Source of the DNA: Bradyrhizobium canariense
GTDB taxonomy: Bacteria; Pseudomonadota; Alphaproteobacteria; Rhizobiales; Xanthobacteraceae
Assembly: GCF_018130465.1 (NCBI RefSeq)
Contig: NZ_JAFCKJ010000023.1
Span: forward strand, 1-61,885
Direction: 5' to 3'
DNA length: 61,885 nt
The notes below the pieces were generated by a model. It searched no databases and had not been told where the DNA came from. It was given only the letters and a program-made list of their open reading frames with translations. Positions 17,604 to 27,891 of this stretch are shown in pieces; within the stretch, counting starts at the first letter, position 1, and every line of letters starts with the position of its first letter. The position numbers and the translations under genes were made by a program.

Positions 17604-18071
17604 CTATGAGCTTGGCGGCGCGACGTCGATGCCGCGCTTGTGCCAGGGCCTGAGCTTCTCGAGCACTTCCGCGGTCAGCGGCGTTGGCCGGCGCGACGCT
17701 TCGTCGATCATCACGGCGACCGACGTCGCGGACGCGATGCACTTCCCTTCCGAGAACACCACCTGCTCGAACGTCACCGACGTTCGTCCCAGCTTCACGA
17801 CGCCGAGACCGAGTTCGATCGTGCTCGGCCAATGCAGCTCCGCGCGAAAATGGATGTCGAGCCGCACCATGATCCAGGCAAGTCCCGGCGGCGTCAGGCC
17901 GTATTCCGGGAGCTTCATCAGCGTGACACGGCCGGTCTCGAAATAGGTGGCGTAGACCGCGTTGTTGACGTGCTGGTTGGGGTCGAGATCGCCGAAGCGG
18001 ACGTTGTCGCCGATGCGATAAGGATAATCCTCCAGGCGCGGCGTCGTATCGAGGCGGCTTGGTGCGTTCAC
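17604..18071 (-). CDS. Hotdog-fold acyl-CoA thioesterase
   Basis: A 155-residue protein of the 4-hydroxybenzoyl-CoA thioesterase-like hotdog family. The active-site block is VRFGDLDPNQHVNNAVYATYFE, with the catalytic Asp and the conserved HVNNA. A second conserved segment is VRLDIHFRAELHWPSTIELG. The start is a GTG at 18071, preceded by CGGAG. Substrate is unknown; family members hydrolyse short or aromatic acyl-CoA esters in the cytoplasm. It lies between the ferredoxin and the ferredoxin reductase on the opposite strand, divergent from the latter. Confidence 0.85.
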   Translation of the reverse strand: MNAPSRLDTTPRLEDYPYRIGDNVRFGDLDPNQHVNNAVYATYFETGRVTLMKLPEYGLTPPGLAWIMVRLDIHFRAELHWPSTIELGLGVVKLGRTSVTFEQVVFSEGKCIASATSVAVMIDEASRRPTPLTAEVLEKLRPWHKRGIDVAPPSS

Positions 18072-18244
18072 CGATTGATCTCCGTCATATCGTTGCTGGT
18101 TACAGCCCAGTTATAATGACCCGGCAAGTGGGCGCGGCTGCGGGGCGCTCCCGCTTTTATGCCTTCCCTGATCCATCCCCGTTGGCTAGACAGGCAGGGT
18201 CACCTCTGCCCGCCGGGCGCCGTCCCACCGATAACGACCGATAA

Positions 18245-19282
<1,038 letters not shown>

Positions 19283-19402
19283 CGGCGGCGGGCGGGGCGA
19301 TGCCCCATGTTTCTGGTGCTGGAACAGTTCGCGAAATCGCCGTAGTCTGCGGCCATTGCGGTTGGCGGCTTAGCAAGGCGATTGGCTAGCAAGGTGATGA
19401 TA

Positions 19403-20011
19403 ATGCGGAATCTCTTTTCCAGCTTTCGGCTGTTCTCGCTCCTCGCGCTCGCGATGTCGCTCGGTGCGGTGAGCCCGGTTGCGGCGCAAGTGCAGCAGCC
19501 GACCGCCGCAGGCCTCTGGCAGAAGGTTGAAGACGGCAAGACGGTGGGATGGTTTCTCTTCGTCGACCACAGCGGTGTGTTCGAAGGCGTCATCGCAAAG
19601 ACCTTTCCACGGCCCGGCGACGACCCGAACGAGATCTGCGCGAAATGCACGGACGATCGCAAGAACGCGCCGGTGCTCGGGCTCTCCTTCATCCGCGACA
19701 TGAAGCGCGACGGCTTGAAGTATGACGGCGGCAACGTGGTCAATCCGCGCGACGGCAACATCTGGAAGGCCAAGATGACGGTCAGCCCGGATGGGCAGAC
19801 GCTGACGATGCGCGGTTTCCTCGGCATCTCCCTGTTCGGCAAGGACGAGACCTGGACGCGTCTTCCCGACGCCAACATCGCGCAGGTCGATCCCGCCATC
19901 GTCGCGAAATATCTCCCGGCGCCAGCGACCGCCGCGACCAAGCCCGCGCCCGCGCCCGCGGCGAAGAAGGGTGGCGCGATGATGGCACCGGCCCCGGCCC
20001 CGAAGCAGTAG
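19403..20011 (+). CDS. DUF2147 domain secreted protein
   Basis: A 202-residue exported protein from the ATG at 19403, which has AAGG eight bases upstream; an in-frame ATG at 19397 is an alternative. A signal peptide ends near VSPVAAQ. The DUF2147 domain follows ([17 protein letters not shown], then [29 protein letters not shown]), a beta-rich fold of unknown function. Two Cys in EICAKCTDD are conserved in many relatives. The C terminus is an Ala/Pro/Lys-rich tail. Function is unknown; the location is probably periplasmic. Confidence 0.83.
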   Translation: MRNLFSSFRLFSLLALAMSLGAVSPVAAQVQQPTAAGLWQKVEDGKTVGWFLFVDHSGVFEGVIAKTFPRPGDDPNEICAKCTDDRKNAPVLGLSFIRDMKRDGLKYDGGNVVNPRDGNIWKAKMTVSPDGQTLTMRGFLGISLFGKDETWTRLPDANIAQVDPAIVAKYLPAPATAATKPAPAPAAKKGGAMMAPAPAPKQ

Positions 20012-20044
20012 GGCTGTCTTCGCGCGGTCGTTGCTCCACCCGCC

Positions 20045-20150
20045 GCTGTCATTCCCTGCGAAAGCAGGGAATCCAGTACGCCGCAGCCTCTCGGCTCCAT
20101 CACGTGCGTCACGGAGTACTGGATCGCCCGCCTTCGCGGGCGATGACAGC
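20045..20150. repeat. Palindromic repeat, family D (GCTGTCATTCCC arms)
   Basis: Outer arms GCTGTCAT and ATGACAGC flank two nested hairpins (CCCTGCGAAAGCAGGG and CGCCCGCCTTCGCGGGCG) and an inner pair ATCCAGTAC/GTACTGGAT. It sits between convergent genes, where it may also act as a transcription barrier. Confidence 0.8.
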
Positions 20151-20184
20151 TGAGTTCGTTGCGCTAACCCGGACTACGAGCCCA

Positions 20185-21330
20185 TCAATAACTCCGCGCC
20201 TTCTTGCACGGTGCGTAGAACGTGCCGTTGCCGGCGACGACCCGCTCGAGGCATTGCCGGGGATCGGTGATCTCGCCGTCGACCTGGAAGTAATAGGCCT
20301 GCGTTCCCAGGCTCAGGACGTAATGTCCCGGCGGCAGCTCGAGCTCTGAAGCGCCAGAGTGAAGTTCGTGCATTTCCGGTTTCCCCGGAATCGGCGACAC
20401 CCGGAACGGATAGGCGAAGTTGCGGATGACGCCGACATCGTCTCCACCACTCAGATTCTTGCCTGCGGCGTCGGTCGAAAACTCTCTGGCGATCTTTGCC
20501 ACGACTCGAACCTCGACGCGCTCGGGGATGGAGTTCGCAGCGTCGCGGCGAAACACGATGAACTTGACGCGGCCGTTCGGCAAATGCGGACGATCGGGCT
20601 TCTTGAACTCCGGCGAGATCGCGATCCGCATGTCGGGCGCCATCACGCCGGTCGCGTTCAACTCAGCCAGCGACTTGTCGTCGATCAGGGCATAGACGCC
20701 GTAGTCGGTTGGAAGTACGCGCGTTGGGGCAGGCGCGGCAGGTGTGACCATTTCCGGCTTGGCGACCGTGATCGACGTCTCCGGTTTGGGCGCGACCAGC
20801 GCGATCTCCGGAGTCTGGGACGAAATCAGCCGGCGCAGCGCGGCGATATTGTCTCGCTGCGAGACGATGAGAATGACGGCGCCGGCGGCGAGCAGGATGG
20901 CCGCCGTACGTTTGATCACGGGCCAGAGCGGGCCTGAGGTCGCGGGCAGCTTGCTGCGGGATATCCCGATTGCCGATCGCAGAACGGTCGCGTCGCCGGA
21001 CACCACAAGACCGCCTGTCTCGGTCGCCTTTGACGATGTGAGCTGTTGCTGCGGCAAGCGCTCCAGGGGCGCCTCTTCACGCGAGAATTTTTCGACCTCC
21101 TCGATGGCGACATCGAGGGCCCGCTTCATCTGGTCGATGTTCCTGGCGTCGGCGTAGGTGAACTGCTCCTGCAGCTTGTAGCGGGCCAGATCGTAGACCA
21201 TCTGACGCCTGGCTTCAGGGTCGTCCTTCACCGTTTCGAGCATGCGCGAAATCACCAGCGCAAACTGCACCTCGTTTGCGGGTAAATCGGTCGGCTCCTG
21301 CTGGCCAGGAAGCAAGTCTCTCGAACTCAT
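20185..21330 (-). CDS. Unrecognised single-pass membrane protein
   Basis: A 381-residue protein. Residues 1-135 are a helical cytoplasmic part (FALVISRMLETVKDDPEARR, YKLQEQFTYADARNIDQMKR). One transmembrane helix lies at about 140-160 (RTAAILLAAGAVILIVSQRD), followed by a Pro/Ala/Val linker. A beta-rich periplasmic domain of about 190 residues ends in two Cys (PRQCLERV and YAPCKKA). I recognise no named domain. No operon partner is adjacent: it is convergent with the DUF2147 gene and faces a 352-base intergenic region. Confidence 0.72.
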   Translation of the reverse strand: MSSRDLLPGQQEPTDLPANEVQFALVISRMLETVKDDPEARRQMVYDLARYKLQEQFTYADARNIDQMKRALDVAIEEVEKFSREEAPLERLPQQQLTSSKATETGGLVVSGDATVLRSAIGISRSKLPATSGPLWPVIKRTAAILLAAGAVILIVSQRDNIAALRRLISSQTPEIALVAPKPETSITVAKPEMVTPAAPAPTRVLPTDYGVYALIDDKSLAELNATGVMAPDMRIAISPEFKKPDRPHLPNGRVKFIVFRRDAANSIPERVEVRVVAKIAREFSTDAAGKNLSGGDDVGVIRNFAYPFRVSPIPGKPEMHELHSGASELELPPGHYVLSLGTQAYYFQVDGEITDPRQCLERVVAGNGTFYAPCKKARSY

Positions 21331-21682
21331 AGCGCTGACGGTCCGATGCCAGTCACGCCAACACCCGATTTCTCTAATTGAAACAGTTGATTAAACGATG
21401 CGGTCGTAGCCGCGGCAATTTCGTACACGTCCTCGCGCAACAAGGAAAGCTCCAAACGAGCTGCGGCAGATCGACGGAGCGCCGGACATGCAGGATGTGC
21501 CCGCCGGTCGGGACAACACCGTGCGGCAGTAGTTCTCCGGAATGCGCGCTGGCGCCGGATTTGCATAGCTGTCGCAAAGCCGCTGGGGAGCGAGTCGTCG
21601 GCGCCACCGCCTGTCTCATGGCGCGGAGCGTGGACGGTTGTTCGTCCCCCGCAAAGATGACTGCAATCCGCGGGAAGACGAC
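21331..21682. other. 352-base intergenic region with a sigma54-like site
   Basis: No convincing gene is seen here; open frames on both strands lack ribosome sites and read as arginine-rich noise. The region must hold the promoters of the two diverging genes. The only clear signal is the sigma54-like sequence at 21550-21566 described separately. Confidence 0.5.
21550..21566 (+). promoter_or_regulatory. Sigma54-type promoter candidate ahead of small secreted protein
   Basis: TGGCGCCGGATTTGCAT has GG and GC separated by exactly 10 bases, with the TGGC and TTGCA halves of the -24/-12 consensus. It would start a transcript about 105 bases upstream of the ATG at 21683. No activator site is evident, so the call rests on one motif. 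Confidence 0.4.
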
Positions 21683-22030
21683 ATGCGACTTGCACGACTA
21701 TGTGCCGCTGCGCTGCTGGGGCTGCTGACGACCCCGGCGCCGGCGCGCGACGACGGGCGCTACGCGAACTCGCCGTTAAAGCCCTGGTTCGAGAGCCTGC
21801 ACAGCGAATACGGCCAATGCTGCTCGGATGCCGACGGCTATGTGGTGGCCGATGTCGACTGGGAATCCGACAAGGGCCGTTATCGCGTGCATCTCGACAA
21901 CGAATGGGTCGTCGTGCCCGACGGCGCCGTCATCACCGAGCCGAACAAGATCGGCCGCACCATGGTGTGGAAGCACTATATCGACGGCCATCCTCGCGTG
22001 CGCTGCTTCATGCCGGGCAGCATGACGTAG
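21683..22030 (+). CDS. Small secreted protein of unknown function
   Basis: A 115-residue protein whose start at 21683 gives a signal peptide (MRLARLCAAALLGLLTTPAPA). The mature domain has conserved features of an unnamed family: an adjacent Cys pair in YGQCCSDADGYVV, an acidic/aromatic core (DVDWESDKGRYRV) and a late Cys in RVRCFMPGS. Disulfide bonds in the periplasm are likely. It ends 9 bases from the convergent TonB-dependent receptor gene. Confidence 0.7.
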   Translation: MRLARLCAAALLGLLTTPAPARDDGRYANSPLKPWFESLHSEYGQCCSDADGYVVADVDWESDKGRYRVHLDNEWVVVPDGAVITEPNKIGRTMVWKHYIDGHPRVRCFMPGSMT

Positions 22031-22039
22031 AGCTCGTTG

Positions 22040-24304
22040 CTAGAATTTGTAAGTGACGCTGCCGAGCACCGTGCGGCCGATGCCGAGGAAGCAGTCGCCG
22101 CGCGCCAGGCAGGTGGTGAGGTGACGCTTGTCGAAGAGGTTGCTGGCATTGACCTGAAGCCGCCAGGGACCGTTGTCGTAACGGACCATGGCGTCGAACA
22201 AAGTGTAGTCCGGCGTGCGGAGCGTGTCGGTGCCGTCCCAGGATTGGCCGACGTAGCGCACGCCGCCGCCGAGCGTGACGCCGGGCAGGCCGAGCAGGGA
22301 AAGGCGGTACTTCGCCCAGAGCGAGGCCTGATGGTCCGGCACGGTCTCGACATGCTTGCCGGCGTTGTCGCCGCTCTCCACGCGGGCATCGAGGTAGGTG
22401 TAGGCACCGATCAAATCGAGCTCCGGCGTGATGCGCGCCAGCACCTCGAGTTCGGCGCCGCGGATGCGGACCTTGCCGGTCTGGATCGAGAACATCGGAT
22501 TGTCGGGGTCGTTGGCCAGCCGGTTCCGCTCGGTGGTGTCGAAGATCGCACCGTTGATCGCATTGCCGGGCGTCGGATTGTACTTGAAGCCGAGCTCCAC
22601 CATCTCGCCGCGCTGCGGCGCGCAAGCTCCCGCGGCGCAGACACCGCTGCCGAACACCGGGTTGAACGATTGCGCATAGGTCACGTAAGGCGTGACGCCG
22701 AACGGCAACTCGTACATCAGCGCGGCACGGCCCGTGGTCGCCTGGTAGTTCTCGACCGGAGAGCCCTGCGTGTCGCTGGTGACGTAGTCGTGGCGCAGGC
22801 CGAGCACCGCGAGCCACGGCCCGAGCCGCAACTGGTCCTGGGCGTAGAGGCCGAGCTGGCTCTGGCGGAGATCCGGCTCGGGGGACATCGCCGGCGCGGT
22901 CACGCCGCTGTAAACCGGCGCGTAGAGATCGAACGGCGTGGAGTCCGTCGCAAAGCCGGATTGCGCGCGTTCCCTGACCTCGCGGTAGTCGGTGCCGAGC
23001 AACACTTTGTGCGCGACCGGCCCGGTGTGCAATTTCAGCTCGGCATTGCTGTCCGAGGTCAGGCTGTCCTTGACCGTCTCGCGGCTCCATACGCTGCGTG
23101 CCACGGTCCGTCGACTGGAATCGAGAAACGGATAGTTCGGATCGCTTGGATCGACGAAGTTCAGATCCGGCCAGGTCGACCGGTAGATGCCCTCTACATG
23201 GGCGTAGCGCAGATTCTGCCGGAGCTTCAGGCCATCGCTGAAGCTGTGCTCGAACAGGCTGCTGATTGCGCCGGTCTCGGTCTGGTATTTGTCGAAGCCC
23301 GGCTCGCCGGCGAAGCGCCGCACCGGGATGAACCCGTTCGGGCCGGCAAACAGGGTGCCTTCATGTGGCAGAAAGGCCGTGGACGAACCGGTGGTGTCCT
23401 TCTGATAGGTGCCGAGCACGGTCCAACTCGTGGCGTTGGTCGGCCGCCAGGTCAGTGACGGCGCGAGCAGGACGCGGTCGTCCTTGACGTAATCGGTCTG
23501 CGTGTTGCTGTCACGGTAGACGCCGATGAAGCGATAGAGCCACTCGCCGTCCTTGGTCAGCTTTCCCGTGGAGTCGAGCTGCACCTGCTTGCGGTTGAAG
23601 CTGCCATACTGCACGCCAATCTCGTTGGCGGATTCGGCTTGCGGCCGCTTCGAGATCAGGTTCAACAAGCCCGCCGTGGAGGTGTCGCCGTAGAGCACCG
23701 AGGAGGGGCCACGCAAGACCTCGATGCGTTCCAGCGTGTAGGGCTCGGGCCGCCATTCGTTGAAATTGTTGGTGTTCACCATGCGCGTGCCGTCGAGATA
23801 GATGTTCGGGTCCTGGCCGCGGATGCGCGGATAGTCGCCGCGCGAATCCGCGCCGTAGGCATCGGCGAACACGCCGGGCACGTAGCGCAACGCCTCCTGG
23901 ACGGTGGTCGCACCCTGGTCGGTGACACGATCTGCGGTCACCACGCTGATCGATTGCGGCGTCTCGCGCAGCGGCGTGTCGGTCTTCGTGCCGGTGCCGC
24001 TGCGGGTTGCGACATAGCCCCGGACCGGGCCCGTCGCGGTCTCCGTGCTCGCGCCGGCCGCCGACGTATCGGCGTTCGATGGCGCGCGCTCGGCCTGACG
24101 ACGGCGGCTTGCGGCTTGCGCTGACTGCCGGGAACGAAGCGGACGTGTTCGTGCGGTCGGCCGCGACGACGACTGCTCGACGACGACGGCGGGCAGTTCC
24201 TGCGACGATGATTGCGCCTCGGCCGGCGCAGCGTCCAACAAGCCTGCCAACAGCGGCAGGGCGCCGCCGATCAATTTCGCCGTCGTCCTCAGGTAATTTG
24301 TCAT
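22040..24304 (-). CDS. TonB-dependent siderophore receptor
   Basis: A 754-residue outer-membrane receptor for ferric siderophores. A signal peptide (about residues 1-28, ending AEAQ) is followed by a linker and the plug domain (about 90-230: TPLRETPQSISVVTADRV, then PRIRGQDPNIYLDGTRM and LRGPSSVLYGDTSTAGLLN). A 22-strand barrel region follows, ending in GSVTYKF with the terminal Phe required for barrel assembly. The start at 24304 is chosen for the signal peptide. The ligand is unknown; the plug resembles FhuA/FpvA-type hydroxamate receptors. No ABC importer is adjacent. A small secreted protein gene lies 192 bases upstream on the same strand. Confidence 0.92.
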   Translation of the reverse strand: MTNYLRTTAKLIGGALPLLAGLLDAAPAEAQSSSQELPAVVVEQSSSRPTARTRPLRSRQSAQAASRRRQAERAPSNADTSAAGASTETATGPVRGYVATRSGTGTKTDTPLRETPQSISVVTADRVTDQGATTVQEALRYVPGVFADAYGADSRGDYPRIRGQDPNIYLDGTRMVNTNNFNEWRPEPYTLERIEVLRGPSSVLYGDTSTAGLLNLISKRPQAESANEIGVQYGSFNRKQVQLDSTGKLTKDGEWLYRFIGVYRDSNTQTDYVKDDRVLLAPSLTWRPTNATSWTVLGTYQKDTTGSSTAFLPHEGTLFAGPNGFIPVRRFAGEPGFDKYQTETGAISSLFEHSFSDGLKLRQNLRYAHVEGIYRSTWPDLNFVDPSDPNYPFLDSSRRTVARSVWSRETVKDSLTSDSNAELKLHTGPVAHKVLLGTDYREVRERAQSGFATDSTPFDLYAPVYSGVTAPAMSPEPDLRQSQLGLYAQDQLRLGPWLAVLGLRHDYVTSDTQGSPVENYQATTGRAALMYELPFGVTPYVTYAQSFNPVFGSGVCAAGACAPQRGEMVELGFKYNPTPGNAINGAIFDTTERNRLANDPDNPMFSIQTGKVRIRGAELEVLARITPELDLIGAYTYLDARVESGDNAGKHVETVPDHQASLWAKYRLSLLGLPGVTLGGGVRYVGQSWDGTDTLRTPDYTLFDAMVRYDNGPWRLQVNASNLFDKRHLTTCLARGDCFLGIGRTVLGSVTYKF

Positions 24305-24496
24305 TCGCGACACCCCATCATTTCGACGGGGACGACTAACAAGTGCGACCTGGCGCTTGAAGTGCAGGAGAGACGCAACGTCCCTCAATCGACAGATTTG
24401 GAATTAGTATTCATATAAATCGAGCGCGCGCCGATTGATGTCGGCGCGCGGATGCGTGAAAGAGAGAATGAGGTCGTGTGTCTCTGAGGGAGGTGA

Positions 24497-24766
24497 TCAG
24501 CGCCGCTCGCTCGCTGTGTCGGCGCTCGCAAGCCGCTTCACGCGCGGCGACAGCACGGACATTTGCGCGGGCGAGGCGGGCATGCCGGCGACGATCATCG
24601 CGGGCGCGGCCGACTGCTCCTCGACGCCGGCGCCGCCGAGCACCTGCACTTGCGTCGCCGAGATCGGAAACGACGTCACTTCGTAAGAGGGAAGCTCGTT
24701 GGCGAATGCGCCGGACGAGTTGGCAATCATCGTGCCGAAAACGGCAATCATCGAAAGAACGCGCAT
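24497..24766 (-). CDS. Small secreted protein upstream of the siderophore receptor
   Basis: An 89-residue product. Its start at 24766 is fixed by GGAG eight bases upstream and by a signal peptide (MRVLSMIAVFGTMIANSSGA, cut near FANE). The mature 66 residues include ELPSYEVTSFPISATQVQVL, a pattern I know only from unnamed small proteins of Bradyrhizobium, and end in a basic tail. It is on the same strand as the TonB-dependent receptor, 192 bases ahead of it, so they may share control. It is too short to assign a fold. Confidence 0.62.
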   Translation of the reverse strand: MRVLSMIAVFGTMIANSSGAFANELPSYEVTSFPISATQVQVLGGAGVEEQSAAPAMIVAGMPASPAQMSVLSPRVKRLASADTASERR

Positions 24767-24824
24767 TGGAAAATCTCCGTGAAAAATGGCAATCGGAGGT
24801 TTTGTCGCGGTAATGCGGCAGCAG

Positions 24825-24842
24825 GTTCGCTTGTGTGCGAAC
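24825..24842. promoter_or_regulatory. Inverted repeat upstream of the small secreted protein
   Basis: GTTCGC-N6-GCGAAC is a perfect 6-bp dyad 59 bases upstream of the leftward start at 24766. It could be an operator or part of an untranslated leader hairpin. No further support. Confidence 0.3.
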
Positions 24843-24972
24843 ATTCGATCGCGGTCGCCGGATATATTTGATTGCGTGATGTCGCAGCGACGAAGCGCGA
24901 AAGAAGTTTTCCGCGCCAATGTTTCCGCACGGTTTCGCGGGAGTCGTCGCGCGGCGATACGCCGGTCGCGCC

Positions 24973-26178
24973 CTACGCGCCGAAACGGGACTCTCGCACC
25001 ACTGCATCCGCGCGGCGCCGCACGTCCGGATTGAGCGCAAGCCCGAGGCCGGGCGCACGCGGCGCAGACACGATGCCGTTGTTCACGGTCGGAAGGGCGG
25101 TGACGAGATCGCGATACCAGGTCGAGAGCGTCGCGCGCACGACCTCCTGGAAGATCGCGGTCGGCGCATGCAGCGCCAGGTGCAGCCCTGCCATCAGCGC
25201 GACCGGGCCGGTGCAATCGTGCGGCGCGAGCGGCTTGTTGTAGGCTTCGGCGAGGGCGGCGATCTTGCGCGCCTCGCTCAATCCGCCACACCAGGCAATG
25301 TCGAGCATCACCACGTCGATGGCGTCGGCCGCGAGCAGATTGCGGAAGCTCGCCGCGCCCGCCAGCGTCTCGCTGCCGCAGATCGGCGTTTTCACGCGCC
25401 GCCTGAGGTCGGCAAGGCCCTGCACATCGTCCATCTTGCCGAGCGGGTCCTCGACCCAGAACACGCCGTAATCTTCGAGCGCGCGGCAGATGCGTTCGGC
25501 AGTCTGCGTCCCCCACAGGCTGTGCAGCTCGCACATGATCTCGATGCGCTCGCCAACGGCGGCGCGGATCTTCCGGAACGGTTCGAGACCGGTCTTGAGG
25601 TCAATCAGCGAAATCGAATGGCCGCCATTGGCGGCAAAGGGGTCGAATGGCCAGATCTTCATGGCGCCATAGCCCTCGCTCAAAAGGCTTTCGGCGAGCG
25701 CGCCGGCGTCGCGCATGAACGCGATCTGATCGTCATAGGGGCCGAGCGCGGCATCGTCCGCGCCGATCTCGCGACGCCTGGCGCTCTTGGTGTTGTAGGC
25801 GTAACCGGCGCAGGTGTTGTAGGCGCGGATTTCGAGCCGGCTCGCGCCGCCGAGCGCTTCGTGCACGGGAATGCCGTGACGCTGGCCCTTGATGTCCCAC
25901 AGCGCGATGTCGATGGCGCTGGCGGCGCGCACCTCGGCGCTGACGCTGTGGAAGCCGAGATAGGGCGTCAGCAACTGGCGCGAAACGGCTTCGATGCGCC
26001 GGGAATCCTGGCCGAGCACCAGTGGCGCTGCGAGCTCATGCACGGCAGCCTCAACGGCCTGTGCGCCGCGAAAGCTCTCGCCGAGGCCGGTGAGCCCTTC
26101 ATCCGTTTCGATCTCGACCCAGATCAGGTTGGGCCGTTCCTCGATGCGGATGGTGCGCAAGGTCGTGATGCGGGACAT
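24973..26178 (-). CDS. Enolase-superfamily sugar-acid dehydratase (mandelate racemase subgroup), substrate unknown
   Basis: A 401-residue mandelate racemase/muconate lactonizing enzyme family protein. The second-strand base motif reads GAMKIWPFD (Lys-x-Trp rather than the usual Lys-x-Lys). Likely metal ligands are in IEIMCELHSLW, WVEDPLG and ICGSETLAG, followed by VMLDIAWCGG and LAPHDCTG, which would supply an Asp-His dyad. It is the last gene of the glucarate/galactarate cluster, 43 bases after garD, so it probably dehydrates another aldonic or aldaric acid feeding the same pathway. The substrate cannot be named from sequence. Confidence 0.82.
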   Translation of the reverse strand: MSRITTLRTIRIEERPNLIWVEIETDEGLTGLGESFRGAQAVEAAVHELAAPLVLGQDSRRIEAVSRQLLTPYLGFHSVSAEVRAASAIDIALWDIKGQRHGIPVHEALGGASRLEIRAYNTCAGYAYNTKSARRREIGADDAALGPYDDQIAFMRDAGALAESLLSEGYGAMKIWPFDPFAANGGHSISLIDLKTGLEPFRKIRAAVGERIEIMCELHSLWGTQTAERICRALEDYGVFWVEDPLGKMDDVQGLADLRRRVKTPICGSETLAGAASFRNLLAADAIDVVMLDIAWCGGLSEARKIAALAEAYNKPLAPHDCTGPVALMAGLHLALHAPTAIFQEVVRATLSTWYRDLVTALPTVNNGIVSAPRAPGLGLALNPDVRRRADAVVRESRFGA

Positions 26179-26221
26179 TGAGACGTCCTCTTGATTTTCC
26201 GTCAGTGTCTACGCGCGGCGC

Positions 26222-27763
26222 TCAGGTCACCGGCGCCGGATTGAACAGCGTGAGATCGTTGTGGATGCCCCAGCGATCCGACCAGGGTTGCGTGCGGCCG
26301 CTGGCGACGTCGAGGATCAGGCGGAACAGGTCCCAGCCGGTCTCCTCGATGGTCTTCTCGCCGGTCGCGATGCCTCCCGCATCGAAATCGATCAGGTCCT
26401 TCCAGCGTCGCGCGAGCTCGCTGCGGGTCGCGACCTTGATCACGGGCGCGGCGGCGAGGCCATAGGGCGTGCCGCGGCCGGTGGTGAAAACCTGCAGCGT
26501 CATGCCGGAGGCGAGCTGGAGCGTTCCGCAGATGAAGTCGGACGCAGGCGTTGCCGCGAACAGCAGGCCCTTCTGCGTCGCCTTCTCGCCGGGCGAGAGG
26601 ACGCCGGTGATCGCGGACGAGCCGGACTTGACGATCGAGCCGAGCGACTTCTCGACGATATTCGCCAGGCCGCCCTTCTTGTTGCCCGGCGTGGTATTGG
26701 CGCTGCGGTCGGCGCCGCCGCGGGCGAGATAGGAATCGTACCAGGCCATCTCGCGCACCAGCGCGCGGCCGACGTCCTCGTTGATGGCGCGTCGCGTGAG
26801 CAGCTGGATCGCGTCGCGCACTTCGGTGACTTCCGAGAACATCACAGTGGCGCCGGCGCGCACCAGCAGGTCCGCGGCGAAGCCGACGGCGGGATTCGCA
26901 GTAACGCCGGAGAAGGCGTCGCTGCCGCCGCATTGCAGGCCGATGACGAGATCGGCGGCCGGGCAGGTCTCACGGGTGCGCTTGTTGAGGATCTTCAGGC
27001 GGGCTTCGGCCTGGGTCATGATCGCGTCGACGATGGCGCCGAAACCGTCGAAGGCTTCGTCCTGCATGCGCACGATGGCATTGCTGACGCCTTCCGGCAC
27101 CAGCCGCTCGGGCGCGAGCTTCTCGCAGCCGAGGCTGATGACCAGGATCTCGCCGCCGAAATTCGGGTTCTGCGCGATATTCTGCAGCGTGCGGATCGGA
27201 ATCACGGCGTCGGGCGCGTTGATGGCGACGCCACAGCCATAGGCGTGCGTCAGCGGGACGACGTCGTCGACGTTCGGGTATTTCGGCAGCAACTCGGCGC
27301 GGATGCGCTTCACCGCATATTCCATCGTGCCCTTGACGCATTGCACGGATGAGGAGATGCCGAGGATGTTCTTGGTGGCGACCGAGCCGTCGGAATTGCG
27401 AAAACCTTCGAAGGTAAAACCTTCGAGCGGCGGCAGCGGCGCGGGTACGGCGGTGGAGATCTCGAGCTTGTCGAGGGCAGGGGCCTCCGGCATGCGGATG
27501 CGCGCTTCGTCCACCCATTCGCCGGCCAGGATCGGCGCGAGCGCATGGCCGATCACCTCGCCGTAGCGAATGATCGGGGCGTCCTGCGGGATGTCGACGA
27601 GCGCCGTCTTATGGCCTTGCGGCACGAAGGCGCGCAGCGTCAGCCCGCAGGCAAAGCGGGAGCCGGCGGGAAGCCCGAAATCATTGACAACGATCGCGAC
27701 GTTGTCGCGGTCGTTGAGCTTGATGTAACGGGGCTGTTCTTTCGCTGCGACGTCCTGGTCCAT
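26222..27763 (-). CDS. garD: Galactarate dehydratase
   Basis: A 513-residue enzyme of the UxaA/GarD family, converting galactarate to 5-dehydro-4-deoxyglucarate. It follows the E. coli GarD pattern throughout: [20 protein letters not shown] at the N terminus, then [51 protein letters not shown] and [20 protein letters not shown]. The start at 27763 has GAGG upstream; the longer frame would run into a repeat. It shares its product with gudD, so galactarate and glucarate feed one pathway. It lies 128 bases after the dehydrogenase gene, with a repeat between. Confidence 0.93.
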   Translation of the reverse strand: MDQDVAAKEQPRYIKLNDRDNVAIVVNDFGLPAGSRFACGLTLRAFVPQGHKTALVDIPQDAPIIRYGEVIGHALAPILAGEWVDEARIRMPEAPALDKLEISTAVPAPLPPLEGFTFEGFRNSDGSVATKNILGISSSVQCVKGTMEYAVKRIRAELLPKYPNVDDVVPLTHAYGCGVAINAPDAVIPIRTLQNIAQNPNFGGEILVISLGCEKLAPERLVPEGVSNAIVRMQDEAFDGFGAIVDAIMTQAEARLKILNKRTRETCPAADLVIGLQCGGSDAFSGVTANPAVGFAADLLVRAGATVMFSEVTEVRDAIQLLTRRAINEDVGRALVREMAWYDSYLARGGADRSANTTPGNKKGGLANIVEKSLGSIVKSGSSAITGVLSPGEKATQKGLLFAATPASDFICGTLQLASGMTLQVFTTGRGTPYGLAAAPVIKVATRSELARRWKDLIDFDAGGIATGEKTIEETGWDLFRLILDVASGRTQPWSDRWGIHNDLTLFNPAPVT

Positions 27764-27786
27764 CTGCTTTGCCTCAGAAGCTGAAG

Positions 27787-27878
27787 TCGTAGGGTGGGCA
27801 AAGGCGCAACGCGCCGTGCCCACCATGCTTCACACCGAACACAAGCGGTGGGCACGCTTCGCTTTGCCCACCCTACGA
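27787..27878. repeat. Palindromic repeat, family E (TCGTAGGGTGGGCAAAG arms)
   Basis: Arms TCGTAGGGTGGGCAAAG and CTTTGCCCACCCTACGA enclose inner arms GCCGTGCCCACC and GGTGGGCACGC. It is inserted inside the sugar-acid cluster, between the dehydrogenase and garD genes, without interrupting either. Confidence 0.82.
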
Positions 27879-27891
27879 TACTCCCCCGTGG

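Noticed and set aside
24401-24412. GAATTAGTATTC as a Fur or Irr operator for the siderophore receptor
   Set aside because: The dyad is short and does not match an iron-responsive consensus well enough to list as a site; noted only as part of a finding.
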